Below are positions 17,869-29,034 of a stretch of 40,197 nucleotides of DNA, piece by piece. The position numbers and the translations under genes were made by a program. The stretch comes from Verrucomicrobiota bacterium (GTDB taxonomy: Bacteria > Verrucomicrobiota > Verrucomicrobiia > Opitutales > Opitutaceae): the NCBI GenBank assembly GCA_019136515.1, contig JAGVUB010000045.1, positions 1 through 40,197 of the forward strand, written 5' to 3'. Each line of letters begins with the position of its first letter. Position 1 is the first letter of the stretch. Under the pieces are notes generated by a model. That model was not told the origin of the DNA. It ran no database searches and worked only from the letters and a program-made list of their open reading frames with translations.

Positions 17869-17881
17869 TCTCCTCCTCCGA

Positions 17882-17915
17882 ATTAGTGCCCATTAGTGTG
17901 CATTAGTGGTTTCAC
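17882..17915 (-). repeat. Right 34-bp inverted repeat of the GxxExxY cassette
   Basis: Mirror of 17387-17420 with two mismatches. It begins 14 bp after the GxxExxY stop codon and ends 16 bp before the chosen hemL start, so it forms most of the hemL 5' leader. Confidence 0.85.
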
Positions 17916-17931
17916 GTTCCGAATGTCCGCC

Positions 17932-19209
<1,278 letters not shown>

Positions 19210-19283
19210 TTCTCGTCCCGCCGCCACGAAGAGGTCCAGCCGCGGACACTGGACGGCTGCGGTCCCATCGCCTCGCCGCAAAG

Positions 19284-19323
19284 GACGCAAAAGTCTGTCG
19301 CGATCGCGACAGACTTTTGCGTC
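19284..19323. repeat. Perfect 40-bp palindrome downstream of hemL
   Basis: The left arm GACGCAAAAGTCTGTCGCGA (19284-19303) is followed directly by its exact reverse complement to 19323. As RNA from the plus strand it would form a very stable hairpin whose right arm contains ACTTTTGCG. It could terminate hemL transcription, but the length and perfection also suggest a repetitive extragenic palindrome. The remainder of 19210-19413 shows nothing I can assign. Confidence 0.75.
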
Positions 19324-19413
19324 TTCCTCGCCGCGGAAGCCGGCCTCCCCATCAGTCCCACGCACTTGCCCGTTGCGAGCAACGCCGGCGCTCCTAGCGT
19401 CCAGCCTCCCGCG

Positions 19414-22029
<2,616 letters not shown>

Positions 22030-22126
22030 CGCCGCAGCTTTACGGTTTTTCGCAGGCCACCGGATTGCTGAGCCCCGGGTGGCCGACGTCTTGTGCAGCG
22101 TCGGTTCGCCTGCCCATCCCGCCGCC

Positions 22127-25100
22127 ATGCGCCTCCTCGCCATTCTCGTCTCCGTTGCCGCCACCGTCTCCGGACTGGTCGCGCAGGATCAGTCCCCCTT
22201 CGCCGCCACTCTCTTGTCCGACACCGGCGGAAACCTCGTGCTCCATTGGCCGAGCCAAACCGGGCTGCGCTACCACCTCGAGACATCAACGGATCTCGTC
22301 ACTTGGGCCGACATCGCTGGAACATTCTCCGGCACGGGGAACGAGTTGACCTCGGTCGTGCAGCAAGCCGGCAGCGCGGCGACGACCCGGAGATTCTGGC
22401 GCGTGGTTTCGGCCAACAACTTCGGGATCGACGTGCCGTCGGCCATCACTGTCCTGCAGAACACCGGCGCCTCCGTCGCACCACAGGTCAATGTATCCTA
22501 CCACTGGACCATCGCGGGCGGCGACTTCACCGAGTCCGACGGCGCCTCGCTGATCCACTTCGTGGCCAGCACCGCCGGCACCGTCACGCTCACCTGCACC
22601 CTCACCGACAACACCACCCGGGCCGTCGTCGCCACCTACACCGCGCAGATCGTCGTCACCGACGCCCCTTTGTCCCCCACCATCGTCGCCCCGGGCTTCG
22701 CGACCGCCGGGCAGGCCGGCCTGACCGCCAGCGTCGACCCGCAGGCGGGCACCACCTTCGCGTGGACCATCACCGGCGGCACGATCACCGCGGGCGCCGG
22801 CACCAACACCATCACCTTCGCGGCCGGCGCCACCGGCACACTCACGCTCGACTGCACCGCCACGCGCAACGGCAAGTCCGCCGCCGCCCCGGCCGCCCAC
22901 GTCGTCATCCAAGCCACTGCCTCCCCAGCCTGGGAAACCCCGCTGGTCGAAAGCAGCCTGCCACCGTTGCAGGTGAACATCTCCTCCGGCGGCGACCGCC
23001 AGTGGGCCTTCGCCAACATGCTGCGCGCCGGCGAGGCGTGGATCTTCAAGGACAACGCCGCCGCCGCCGAGGCGCAGGATCTGGCCAACTCCATCGAGGT
23101 CGATTCCAGCGGCTGGCCGCTCGCGTTGCCCGCCGGCACCCGGATGGAACTGCTCACCGGCTATCGCACCGGCGACGAGACTTTTCTCCATGGCGTCTTC
23201 GTCCTCACGTGGGATGGCTCCGGCGACGTCGAACTCATGTCCAGTCGCAACGACGGCAAGGACGAGGTCGTGCTCCTCAACGACCAGGTGAACGGCCGCT
23301 ACATCCGCGTCATCAAGGATCCGACCAAGGCCGCGCCGATCGTCTTCATCAACTCCTCCGATCCGGCCAACCCCGTGCGCAACATGCGCCTCTGGGCCCC
23401 CGCCCACGACGGCGCTGGACTCGACCTCACCGCCGCCTCCGACCTCGCGCCCGGTCACATCGCCGGCAGCCTCGAGCCGCTGCCCGACGCCGCGGAGCCG
23501 ATGTGGCATCCGCGTTTCCTCCAGCACCTCGCCGAGGCGTCGCACTACGGCGTGCTGCGCTTCATGGGCTGGCAGCAGATCAACCTCGGCAACTGGGACC
23601 GCGACGTCCTCGAGTGGAGCGACCGCGGCGACCCGAGCTACTGCTTCGCCTCGCTCAGCACCATCGACCGCACCTACAACCGCTACGCCGTCGCCGCCTA
23701 CCGCCAGCGCCTCGGCCAGCCGTTCGAGTGGATGATCGACCTGTGCAACGCCACCGGGAAGGATCTCTGGATCCAGGTTCCGCACATCGCCTCGCCCGAC
23801 CTCATCCGCCGCCTCGCCGACCTCTGCGCCGAACGCCTCGACCCGAGCCTCCGCGTCTGGTTCGAGTACTCCAACGAGATCTGGAACGGCTACGGCCCGT
23901 ACATCCCGCAGCTCAACGCCGCCCAGCTCGCCGCCGCGCGCCACTTCGGCGTGCCGTTTGCCGACGTCACCGGCGACCAGCAGGCCTGGGGCTCCGGCCA
24001 TCTGCAGGGTCTCGCGCTGAAGACGTTCGAGGACGAGTGGCGCGCCCGCGGCATGCCGGACAGCCGTCTGATCAATGTCCTCGCGAGCTTCGTTGGTAGC
24101 TCGGGCTACAGCACCAACGCGATCGCCGCCGCCAAGGAGATCGACCCGCATCTGCCCGAGGTCCTCGCCGTCACCAACTACTTCGGCTACGGCACGCAAG
24201 GCGACATCTTCGCCGCGCACAGCTTCGGCACAAATCCCGGAGTCTGGCCCGAAGCGCTCTATGCGAAGACCGCCGAGATCGTCCGGCGTAACCTATATTC
24301 AACCACCGCCTCCTGGCAGGCGAGCGCCGAGGCCGCCCGCGCCGCCGGCCTGCCGCTCGTCGCCTACGAGGGCGGCCAGCACATGCTGCCGATGGGCTAC
24401 GGCGACTGGGACAACCCCGTGCATGAGGACTTCATGCTCTACATGTACGACTTCCAGCGCAGCCACTGGATCAAGGATCTCTACCTTGAACACTATGCCC
24501 TCTGGAGCGCGATGGGCGGCCGCACGCCCAGCCTCTTCGTCGACACCAGCGGCATGAGCTTCTGGGGCTACTGGGGCGCCAAGGAAATCCTCACGCAGAC
24601 CCGTGCCCAAGCGCCCAAGTGGGACGCCTTCGTCGAGTGGGGCGATCTGCAGGCCGGCGTGCGCGCGCCCTCCGAGCCGATCGGCACCCACCCCGTCCTT
24701 CCGGGGCTCAACCTCCGCGGCGAGGCGCAGACCTCCTTTGCGCAGAACATCACCGCCACCGGCGGTGAGGGCACCGTGCACGTGATCCTCGTCGGCGGCT
24801 CGCTGCCGCCCGGACTCACGCTCACCGAGACCACGTCCGGCACCGCCCGCCTGGCCGGCACGCCGACGACCGACGGCGTTTACCGCTTCATCCTCCGCGC
24901 GCTCGATGCCGACCGGGACCCCGACTTCAAGGCGTACACGATGACGATCGATCCCGCCGGCTCCGTCACCAACGCGCTCGTCACGTTCCGCGGTCAGGAC
25001 ATCCCGGCGACGATTCCCAACAACGGCTGGATCGCCCGCTACAACTGCGCCCGCGCCGAGACGGTGGTGCAGAACGCCACCACCGGTACCACGCGCCGCT

Positions 25101-25786
25101 ACATCCCGTTCTCCCTCGCCGACGGCTCCGCGCTCTTCCGTGAGGAGGGTCTCGAGGTTCCCGGCACGCCCAACATCCTCCCGGCCACCAGCCCGCTCAC
25201 GATGTACGGCGGCTGGTCGCTCTCCGCCGGCACCTACGACAACGGTTCAACCTCGCCCACTCACGACGTCAGCACCTTCACCGGCCTGCGCGATTACCAG
25301 TGGTGCAGCTGGTCGGGCGACACCACTCCCGGGCCGACCGACTTCGACGCCCTCCTGCTCTGGCGCGACATCCAGTTCAACGCCATGGGCGGCAGCGGTT
25401 CCTACTCCTTCGGCAACGACGCCGCGACCGCGCTCCTGCGCGTCGACCTCACGGCGCTCATCGAGTATGGCGACAACGAGCTGCGCTTCGTCGTGCTCGA
25501 CGGCGGCACCTACTATCTCTCCGAGGCGGCCCACACGTCGCCGTACCTCGGCGACGGCTACTTCCAGCTCTCCGCCTTCAACGGTTCGTCCGAGCCCGGC
25601 CGCCGCTGGGCGACGTTCACGCCCACCGCGGACAACTTCGCCATCCCAGCCGCCGCCACGCTCACGTTCGCCCCGCACACCTTCACCAACGTGCAGGCCG
25701 TCGGTCTCGCCTACCATGGCTACCGCGACGGCTGGCATTACTCGTTCAACTTCTCCCGCTTCCTCGCCCTCGGTCGCCGGAACTAG
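22127..25786 (+). CDS. Large secreted multidomain protein with predicted clan GH-A glycosidase domain
   Basis: 1219 residues. The signal peptide MRLLAILVSVAATVSGLVAQ is followed by a beta domain (NLVLHWPSQTGLRYHLETST, about 30-90) common in exported verrucomicrobial proteins, then two Ig/PKD-like repeats (about 100-265). A TIM-barrel-like region of about 280-840 follows. It contains VWFEYSNEIWNGYG (candidate acid/base Glu584 after Asn) and PLVAYEGGQHM (candidate nucleophile Glu748), the strand 4/strand 7 Glu pair of clan GH-A retaining glycosidases. A putative Ig domain of He_PIG type (LPPGLTLTETTSGTARLAGT, about 880-945) and a C-terminal beta-rich domain (about 950-1219) follow. The specific GH family and substrate cannot be assigned. 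Start ATG 22127 fits the signal peptide. It is monocistronic by context and is followed by a palindrome array. Confidence 0.75.
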   Translation: MRLLAILVSVAATVSGLVAQDQSPFAATLLSDTGGNLVLHWPSQTGLRYHLETSTDLVTWADIAGTFSGTGNELTSVVQQAGSAATTRRFWRVVSANNFGIDVPSAITVLQNTGASVAPQVNVSYHWTIAGGDFTESDGASLIHFVASTAGTVTLTCTLTDNTTRAVVATYTAQIVVTDAPLSPTIVAPGFATAGQAGLTASVDPQAGTTFAWTITGGTITAGAGTNTITFAAGATGTLTLDCTATRNGKSAAAPAAHVVIQATASPAWETPLVESSLPPLQVNISSGGDRQWAFANMLRAGEAWIFKDNAAAAEAQDLANSIEVDSSGWPLALPAGTRMELLTGYRTGDETFLHGVFVLTWDGSGDVELMSSRNDGKDEVVLLNDQVNGRYIRVIKDPTKAAPIVFINSSDPANPVRNMRLWAPAHDGAGLDLTAASDLAPGHIAGSLEPLPDAAEPMWHPRFLQHLAEASHYGVLRFMGWQQINLGNWDRDVLEWSDRGDPSYCFASLSTIDRTYNRYAVAAYRQRLGQPFEWMIDLCNATGKDLWIQVPHIASPDLIRRLADLCAERLDPSLRVWFEYSNEIWNGYGPYIPQLNAAQLAAARHFGVPFADVTGDQQAWGSGHLQGLALKTFEDEWRARGMPDSRLINVLASFVGSSGYSTNAIAAAKEIDPHLPEVLAVTNYFGYGTQGDIFAAHSFGTNPGVWPEALYAKTAEIVRRNLYSTTASWQASAEAARAAGLPLVAYEGGQHMLPMGYGDWDNPVHEDFMLYMYDFQRSHWIKDLYLEHYALWSAMGGRTPSLFVDTSGMSFWGYWGAKEILTQTRAQAPKWDAFVEWGDLQAGVRAPSEPIGTHPVLPGLNLRGEAQTSFAQNITATGGEGTVHVILVGGSLPPGLTLTETTSGTARLAGTPTTDGVYRFILRALDADRDPDFKAYTMTIDPAGSVTNALVTFRGQDIPATIPNNGWIARYNCARAETVVQNATTGTTRRYIPFSLADGSALFREEGLEVPGTPNILPATSPLTMYGGWSLSAGTYDNGSTSPTHDVSTFTGLRDYQWCSWSGDTTPGPTDFDALLLWRDIQFNAMGGSGSYSFGNDAATALLRVDLTALIEYGDNELRFVVLDGGTYYLSEAAHTSPYLGDGYFQLSAFNGSSEPGRRWATFTPTADNFAIPAAATLTFAPHTFTNVQAVGLAYHGYRDGWHYSFNFSRFLALGRRN

Positions 25787-25807
25787 GGCGCCCCGCTTGC
25801 CGGCCCC

Positions 25808-26138
25808 CGTAGGTCCGGTCTCCGACCGGACACCCCGGCCTCCCGCCATTGCCTCCGGCTCACGTCCACAGCGGCTCACGTCGACCGCTGGCCGGTCAAA
25901 GACCGGCCCTACTTCACCAGCGTGCCTGCCCTCGTAGGTCCGGTCTTCGACCGGACACCCCGGCCTCCCGCCATTGCCTCCGGCTCACGTCCACAGCGGC
26001 TCACGTCCACAGCGGCCGGTCAAAGACCGGCCCTACTTCACCAGCGTGCCTGCCCTCGTAGGTCCGGTCTCCGACCGGACACCCTGGCCTCCCGCCAATA
26101 CCTCCGGCCCACATCCACTACTGGCCCACCGTCACCCC
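25808..26138. repeat. Tandem array of 125/124-bp units, each a pair of inverted REP-like hairpins
   Basis: Units start at 25808, 25933 and 26057; the first two are near-identical and the third is diverged and incomplete. Each full unit has a forward hairpin with GTAG foot (GTAG at 25809, 25934, 26058; stems TCCGGTC/GACCGGA, loop TCC or TTC) and an inverted hairpin ending in CTAC (25891-25912 and 26015-26036; stem GCCGGTC, loop AAA, GACCGGC). The third unit lacks the inverted partner. This is the layout of BIME-type arrays. It fills the 352-bp interval between the convergent GH-A gene and the response regulator. No gene is visible in it. Confidence 0.8.
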
Positions 26139-26768
26139 CTACGCCAGCGGCACGATCCCATGCCGGATCGCGCTGATCGCAGCGGCCGTGCGGTCCTGCA
26201 CGCCGAGTTTCGCGAAGAGCGTCTTGAGATGGCTCTTCACCGTGTCCTCGGCGATGGACAACGCCACGGAGATCTCCTTGTTGCTTCGGCCCTTCACGAG
26301 CAGCTGCAGCACCTCGATCTCGCGCAGGGTGAGCTCCGGGCGGCGGCGCCGCTCGGCCAGCTTGTCGGCGATGCTCGCAGGAAGCCGTGCCTGCCCGGCC
26401 TGCACCGCGCGGATCGCCCCCACGATCTCCGCCTTCGACATGTCCTTCATCAGGTAGGATTTCGCACCGGACTGGATCGCCCGGTGGATGTCCTCATCGG
26501 CATCGAAGGTCGTCAGCACGATCACGCGAGCGTCCGGAAACTCCTGGCGGATCGCCAAAGTCGCCTCCACACCACCAATACCAGGCAGGCGCAGATCCAT
26601 CAGGACCACATCGGGCCGCTCGCGGCGGTAGAGCTCGACGGCCTGCCGACCGTCGCCGCACTCCGCCACCACGTGCAAGTCCGCCTGATCGGACAGCAAC
26701 GCCACCAGGCCGGCCCGAAACGCGGGATGGTCGTCGACGATGAGCAGGCGGATGGGGTGGGTCGGCAT
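26139..26768 (-). CDS. NarL/LuxR-family response regulator
   Basis: 209-residue DNA-binding two-component regulator. The receiver domain (1-120) has the acidic pair Asp12-Asp13 (LLIVDDHPAFRAGL), phosphoacceptor Asp58 (VVLMDLRLPG), Thr86 (VIVLTTFD) and Lys108 (KSYLMKDMS), all intact. The C-terminal LuxR-type helix-turn-helix (about 145-205) contains LTLREIEVLQLLVKGRSNKE and EDTVKSHLKTLFAKLGV. It starts 29 bp after the stop of the histidine kinase on the same strand, so the two form a cognate pair in one operon. A likely target is the divergent GH2 gene promoter beyond the kinase; this is inferred from position only. Confidence 0.95.
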   Translation of the reverse strand: MPTHPIRLLIVDDHPAFRAGLVALLSDQADLHVVAECGDGRQAVELYRRERPDVVLMDLRLPGIGGVEATLAIRQEFPDARVIVLTTFDADEDIHRAIQSGAKSYLMKDMSKAEIVGAIRAVQAGQARLPASIADKLAERRRRPELTLREIEVLQLLVKGRSNKEISVALSIAEDTVKSHLKTLFAKLGVQDRTAAAISAIRHGIVPLA

Positions 26769-26797
26769 GGGCGTGTGTTTCGGAAACCGGGTTCAGC

Positions 26798-28873
26798 TCA
26801 TTCGGGCGCCGTCGGCACGACGACCCGCACCTGCGTGCCGCGACCGGTCGCGGATGTCAGTTCCAGTTGCGCCCCGATCTGCGCCGCGCGCTCGCGCAGG
26901 CCGACCAGCCCGAAGTGTCCCGCAGAAGCCGTGACCTGGGCAGGATCGAAGCCGCAGCCATCGTCGGTGACGGCTAGCTCAATCTGCCGCGCCGCGAAGA
27001 CGAGCCGCACGTCGACGCGCCGGGGCGCGGCGTGGCGCACCGCGTTGGCGATCGCCTCCTGACCGATGCGCAACAGCTGGTTCTCGGCAATCGGAGCGAG
27101 CGGAACCGGCGTGCCAACGACATGGAAGCCCGTCTCGATCGCCCGCCCCTCGGCCAACTGACGCAGCAGCGACTCGAGTGCGCCCGCGAGACCGCGCGTC
27201 TCCAACGCCTGTGACCGCATCGCCCAAATCGAGACGCGGGCCTCGGCGAGGGTGTCGCGCACGAGGGTATGGGCGAGCGCGAGGTGCTCGCTCGTGGCCG
27301 TAGCATCCGCAGCGTTCTTGGCAAGTTCGAGGCGCATCGAGATGGCGGAGAGCCCTTGGGCAAGGGTATCGTGGATCTCCCGGGCGATCCGGTTGCGTTC
27401 GGCGAGGATGGCGGCGAACTCGGCCTCGGCGCGCGCGCGCTGGCGCTGCTGCTCCCCCAGGCGCCGGCGCGTCCGCCACGCCACCACCGCGAGGGCTGAC
27501 AACAGGAGGCCGGCGGCGCCCCCGAGCGCCCAGAACACGCGTTGACGATTCCACCACGGAGCCTGGCGCAACACACGCAAGTCGCTCGCGCTGCGCAGCC
27601 GCAAGTCGAAGGTCTGCGGTTCCCACGTGCCGCTCAGGCGTCCCGCCTCGTCGGCCGGAACCAAGCAAAGGCCGGTGGCGAGCACGGTGGCACCCGGTTC
27701 CCAGCCGGCCGGAATCGCGGCGTCGCCGGCCATCGACAGCGACGCGGAGACGAGCGCACCTTGCCAGTCGAGGACGAGGCCGGCTCCCTCGCCGGTGCGG
27801 CGCGATTCCACCAGTCTCGCCTCGAGCTCAACCAGATCGGAGTCGTGGACGATGGCGGCCCGCTTGTTCTCGGGACGATATCCCGACGGCTCGGCACCGG
27901 CAGCGATCTTGCGAACGGATGCCTCGACGAGGCGCGGCGTGAATGCACCTTGCTCCGGAAAGCCGACGACGCTCACCACATCGCCGGGCCGCAAAGGATC
28001 GGACTGGCTCGTGGCCACGTGCAGGCCGCGTTCGCCATCGCGAATCCAGAGCGCCCGGCCGGGTTCGTGGTGAAGCACCTGCCCGCGCACATGAACGCGG
28101 TGGCCGAAGCGCACCCCGCGTTCATACTGCAACAGACTCGCGACCGGCCGAACCGGTGCCGCAAAAGGGTCCGCAGGCGCGGGCGTCTCGATCCCGACCG
28201 GGACACCAGCAGGCACGAAGAGCAGCACGCGCACCGCCTGCCGGCTGAGGTTGTGCTGATTGAATACCAGCGCATCGACCGCCACCGCCGCGTCGACCAA
28301 CGCGGCCGGGGCGAGCTCCGCGTTGACGTGGACCGTGAAGCTCTGGCCCCCGCTCGCGAGCGCGAGCCGCCAGCGCCCGGCCCAGACCGTCGACGGTTCG
28401 CAACGGCGCACGATGCCGCGCAACCGCACCCACTCCGCATCGTAGCGCCCGGCGAGGAGCTCGTCGGCGGTGACCGGTCGCGGGGCCGGCGGTTCGCCAC
28501 GGCCCAGGCGCCGGCCGCCGGTCATGATCACCGAGGGAGTGAAACCGCCCGCATTGCTGACGCCCTCGACCTCCACCTCGTCGCCGCGGACAAACGTCCC
28601 CGAGGCGCCGGCGGTCTCGTCGCGCACGTAGATGGAGTCGTGGCCGTCCCAGAGCACGAAGCCCTTCCCGATCGGCGGCGCCTCTCCCACCACCACTCCG
28701 CGGAGCTGAACCGGGACCGCGCGGGCCGCCTCGGCCTCGGACAACTCCAGCACCTGCACCACGCGAGTGAGCACGGCGGCGAAATCCGGTGTGCGCTCGC
28801 CGATCGCGGCCCGCCCCGCACCGGCGGCGAGGCCGCAGGCGAAGCAGACGAGCGTGAGCAGGCGGAGTGTCAT
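26798..28873 (-). CDS. Membrane sensor histidine kinase (HisKA_3 type) with repeated beta-rich sensor modules
   Basis: 691 residues. The signal sequence MTLRLLTLVCFACGLAAGAG is followed by a large extracytoplasmic region (about 25-440) made of four related OB-like modules. Two are plain to the eye: VQLRGVVVG...FVLWDGHDSIYVRDE and VHVRGQVLH...LWIRDGERGLHVATS...GDVVSVVGFPEQGAFTP. One membrane helix (about 446-464) follows, then the HisKA_3 dimerisation domain with phosphoacceptor His501 (AREIHDTLAQGLSAISMRLE), and an HATPase_c domain (GQEAIANAVRHAAP, DDGCGFD, GLVGLRERA). Start ATG 28871-28873 is set by the signal peptide; upstream in-frame sequence is not conserved. It sits directly upstream of its response regulator and is divergent from the GH2 beta-galactosidase, suggesting that it senses a sugar or a cell-surface cue. 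Confidence 0.9.
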   Translation of the reverse strand: MTLRLLTLVCFACGLAAGAGRAAIGERTPDFAAVLTRVVQVLELSEAEAARAVPVQLRGVVVGEAPPIGKGFVLWDGHDSIYVRDETAGASGTFVRGDEVEVEGVSNAGGFTPSVIMTGGRRLGRGEPPAPRPVTADELLAGRYDAEWVRLRGIVRRCEPSTVWAGRWRLALASGGQSFTVHVNAELAPAALVDAAVAVDALVFNQHNLSRQAVRVLLFVPAGVPVGIETPAPADPFAAPVRPVASLLQYERGVRFGHRVHVRGQVLHHEPGRALWIRDGERGLHVATSQSDPLRPGDVVSVVGFPEQGAFTPRLVEASVRKIAAGAEPSGYRPENKRAAIVHDSDLVELEARLVESRRTGEGAGLVLDWQGALVSASLSMAGDAAIPAGWEPGATVLATGLCLVPADEAGRLSGTWEPQTFDLRLRSASDLRVLRQAPWWNRQRVFWALGGAAGLLLSALAVVAWRTRRRLGEQQRQRARAEAEFAAILAERNRIAREIHDTLAQGLSAISMRLELAKNAADATATSEHLALAHTLVRDTLAEARVSIWAMRSQALETRGLAGALESLLRQLAEGRAIETGFHVVGTPVPLAPIAENQLLRIGQEAIANAVRHAAPRRVDVRLVFAARQIELAVTDDGCGFDPAQVTASAGHFGLVGLRERAAQIGAQLELTSATGRGTQVRVVVPTAPE

Positions 28874-28946
28874 GGTCGGTCCCGCGGGCGCGCCGGGCAC
28901 GGGCCAAGGAAGCCGGGCGGGGCACGCGACGGCAACGTCCAACGAT

Positions 28947-28990
28947 TCACCCGGGTGGGTGATGACGGGCGCGCGCAGAAATGCTATGAT
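28947..28990 (+). promoter_or_regulatory. Candidate promoter with overlapping palindromic operator for the GH2 gene
   Basis: A -10-like TATGAT at 28985-28990 is preceded by a 17-bp spacer and a -35-like ATGACG at 28962-28967 (four of six consensus positions). A perfect inverted repeat TCACCC-GGGT-GGGTGA (28947-28962) abuts the -35 element, where a regulator could act. It lies 45 bp upstream of the GH2 start codon and in the divergent region shared with the kinase gene. This is a pattern-based call with no direct support. Confidence 0.4.
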
Positions 28991-29034
28991 GGAGGCCGGA
29001 CATTGGTCCGCCCCGTTCCAGCCCCTACTCCTCC

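Larger units (their letters stand above)
17364..17930. mobile_element. 567-bp cassette: GxxExxY gene enclosed by bipartite inverted repeats
   Basis: The whole nadE-hemL interval is bounded by inverted repeats. Outer blocks: 17364-17377 and 17917-17930 (14 bp, 13 identical). Inner blocks: 17387-17420 and 17882-17915 (34 bp, 32 identical). The spacer between blocks is 9 bp on the left and 1 bp on the right. Each inner block contains three ACTAAT-type hexamers spaced exactly 10 bp apart (starts 17395, 17405, 17415 on the left; mirrored on the right). Only one gene lies inside, predicted to have a PDDEXK-like nuclease fold, not a known transposase. No clear target-site duplication is visible. Calling it mobile is inference from the terminal inverted repeats and the compact size. 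Confidence 0.6.

Noticed and set aside
25808..26138. CRISPR array
   Set aside because: The repeats are adjacent 125/124-bp units with internal hairpins; there are no short identical repeats separated by unique spacers and no cas genes.
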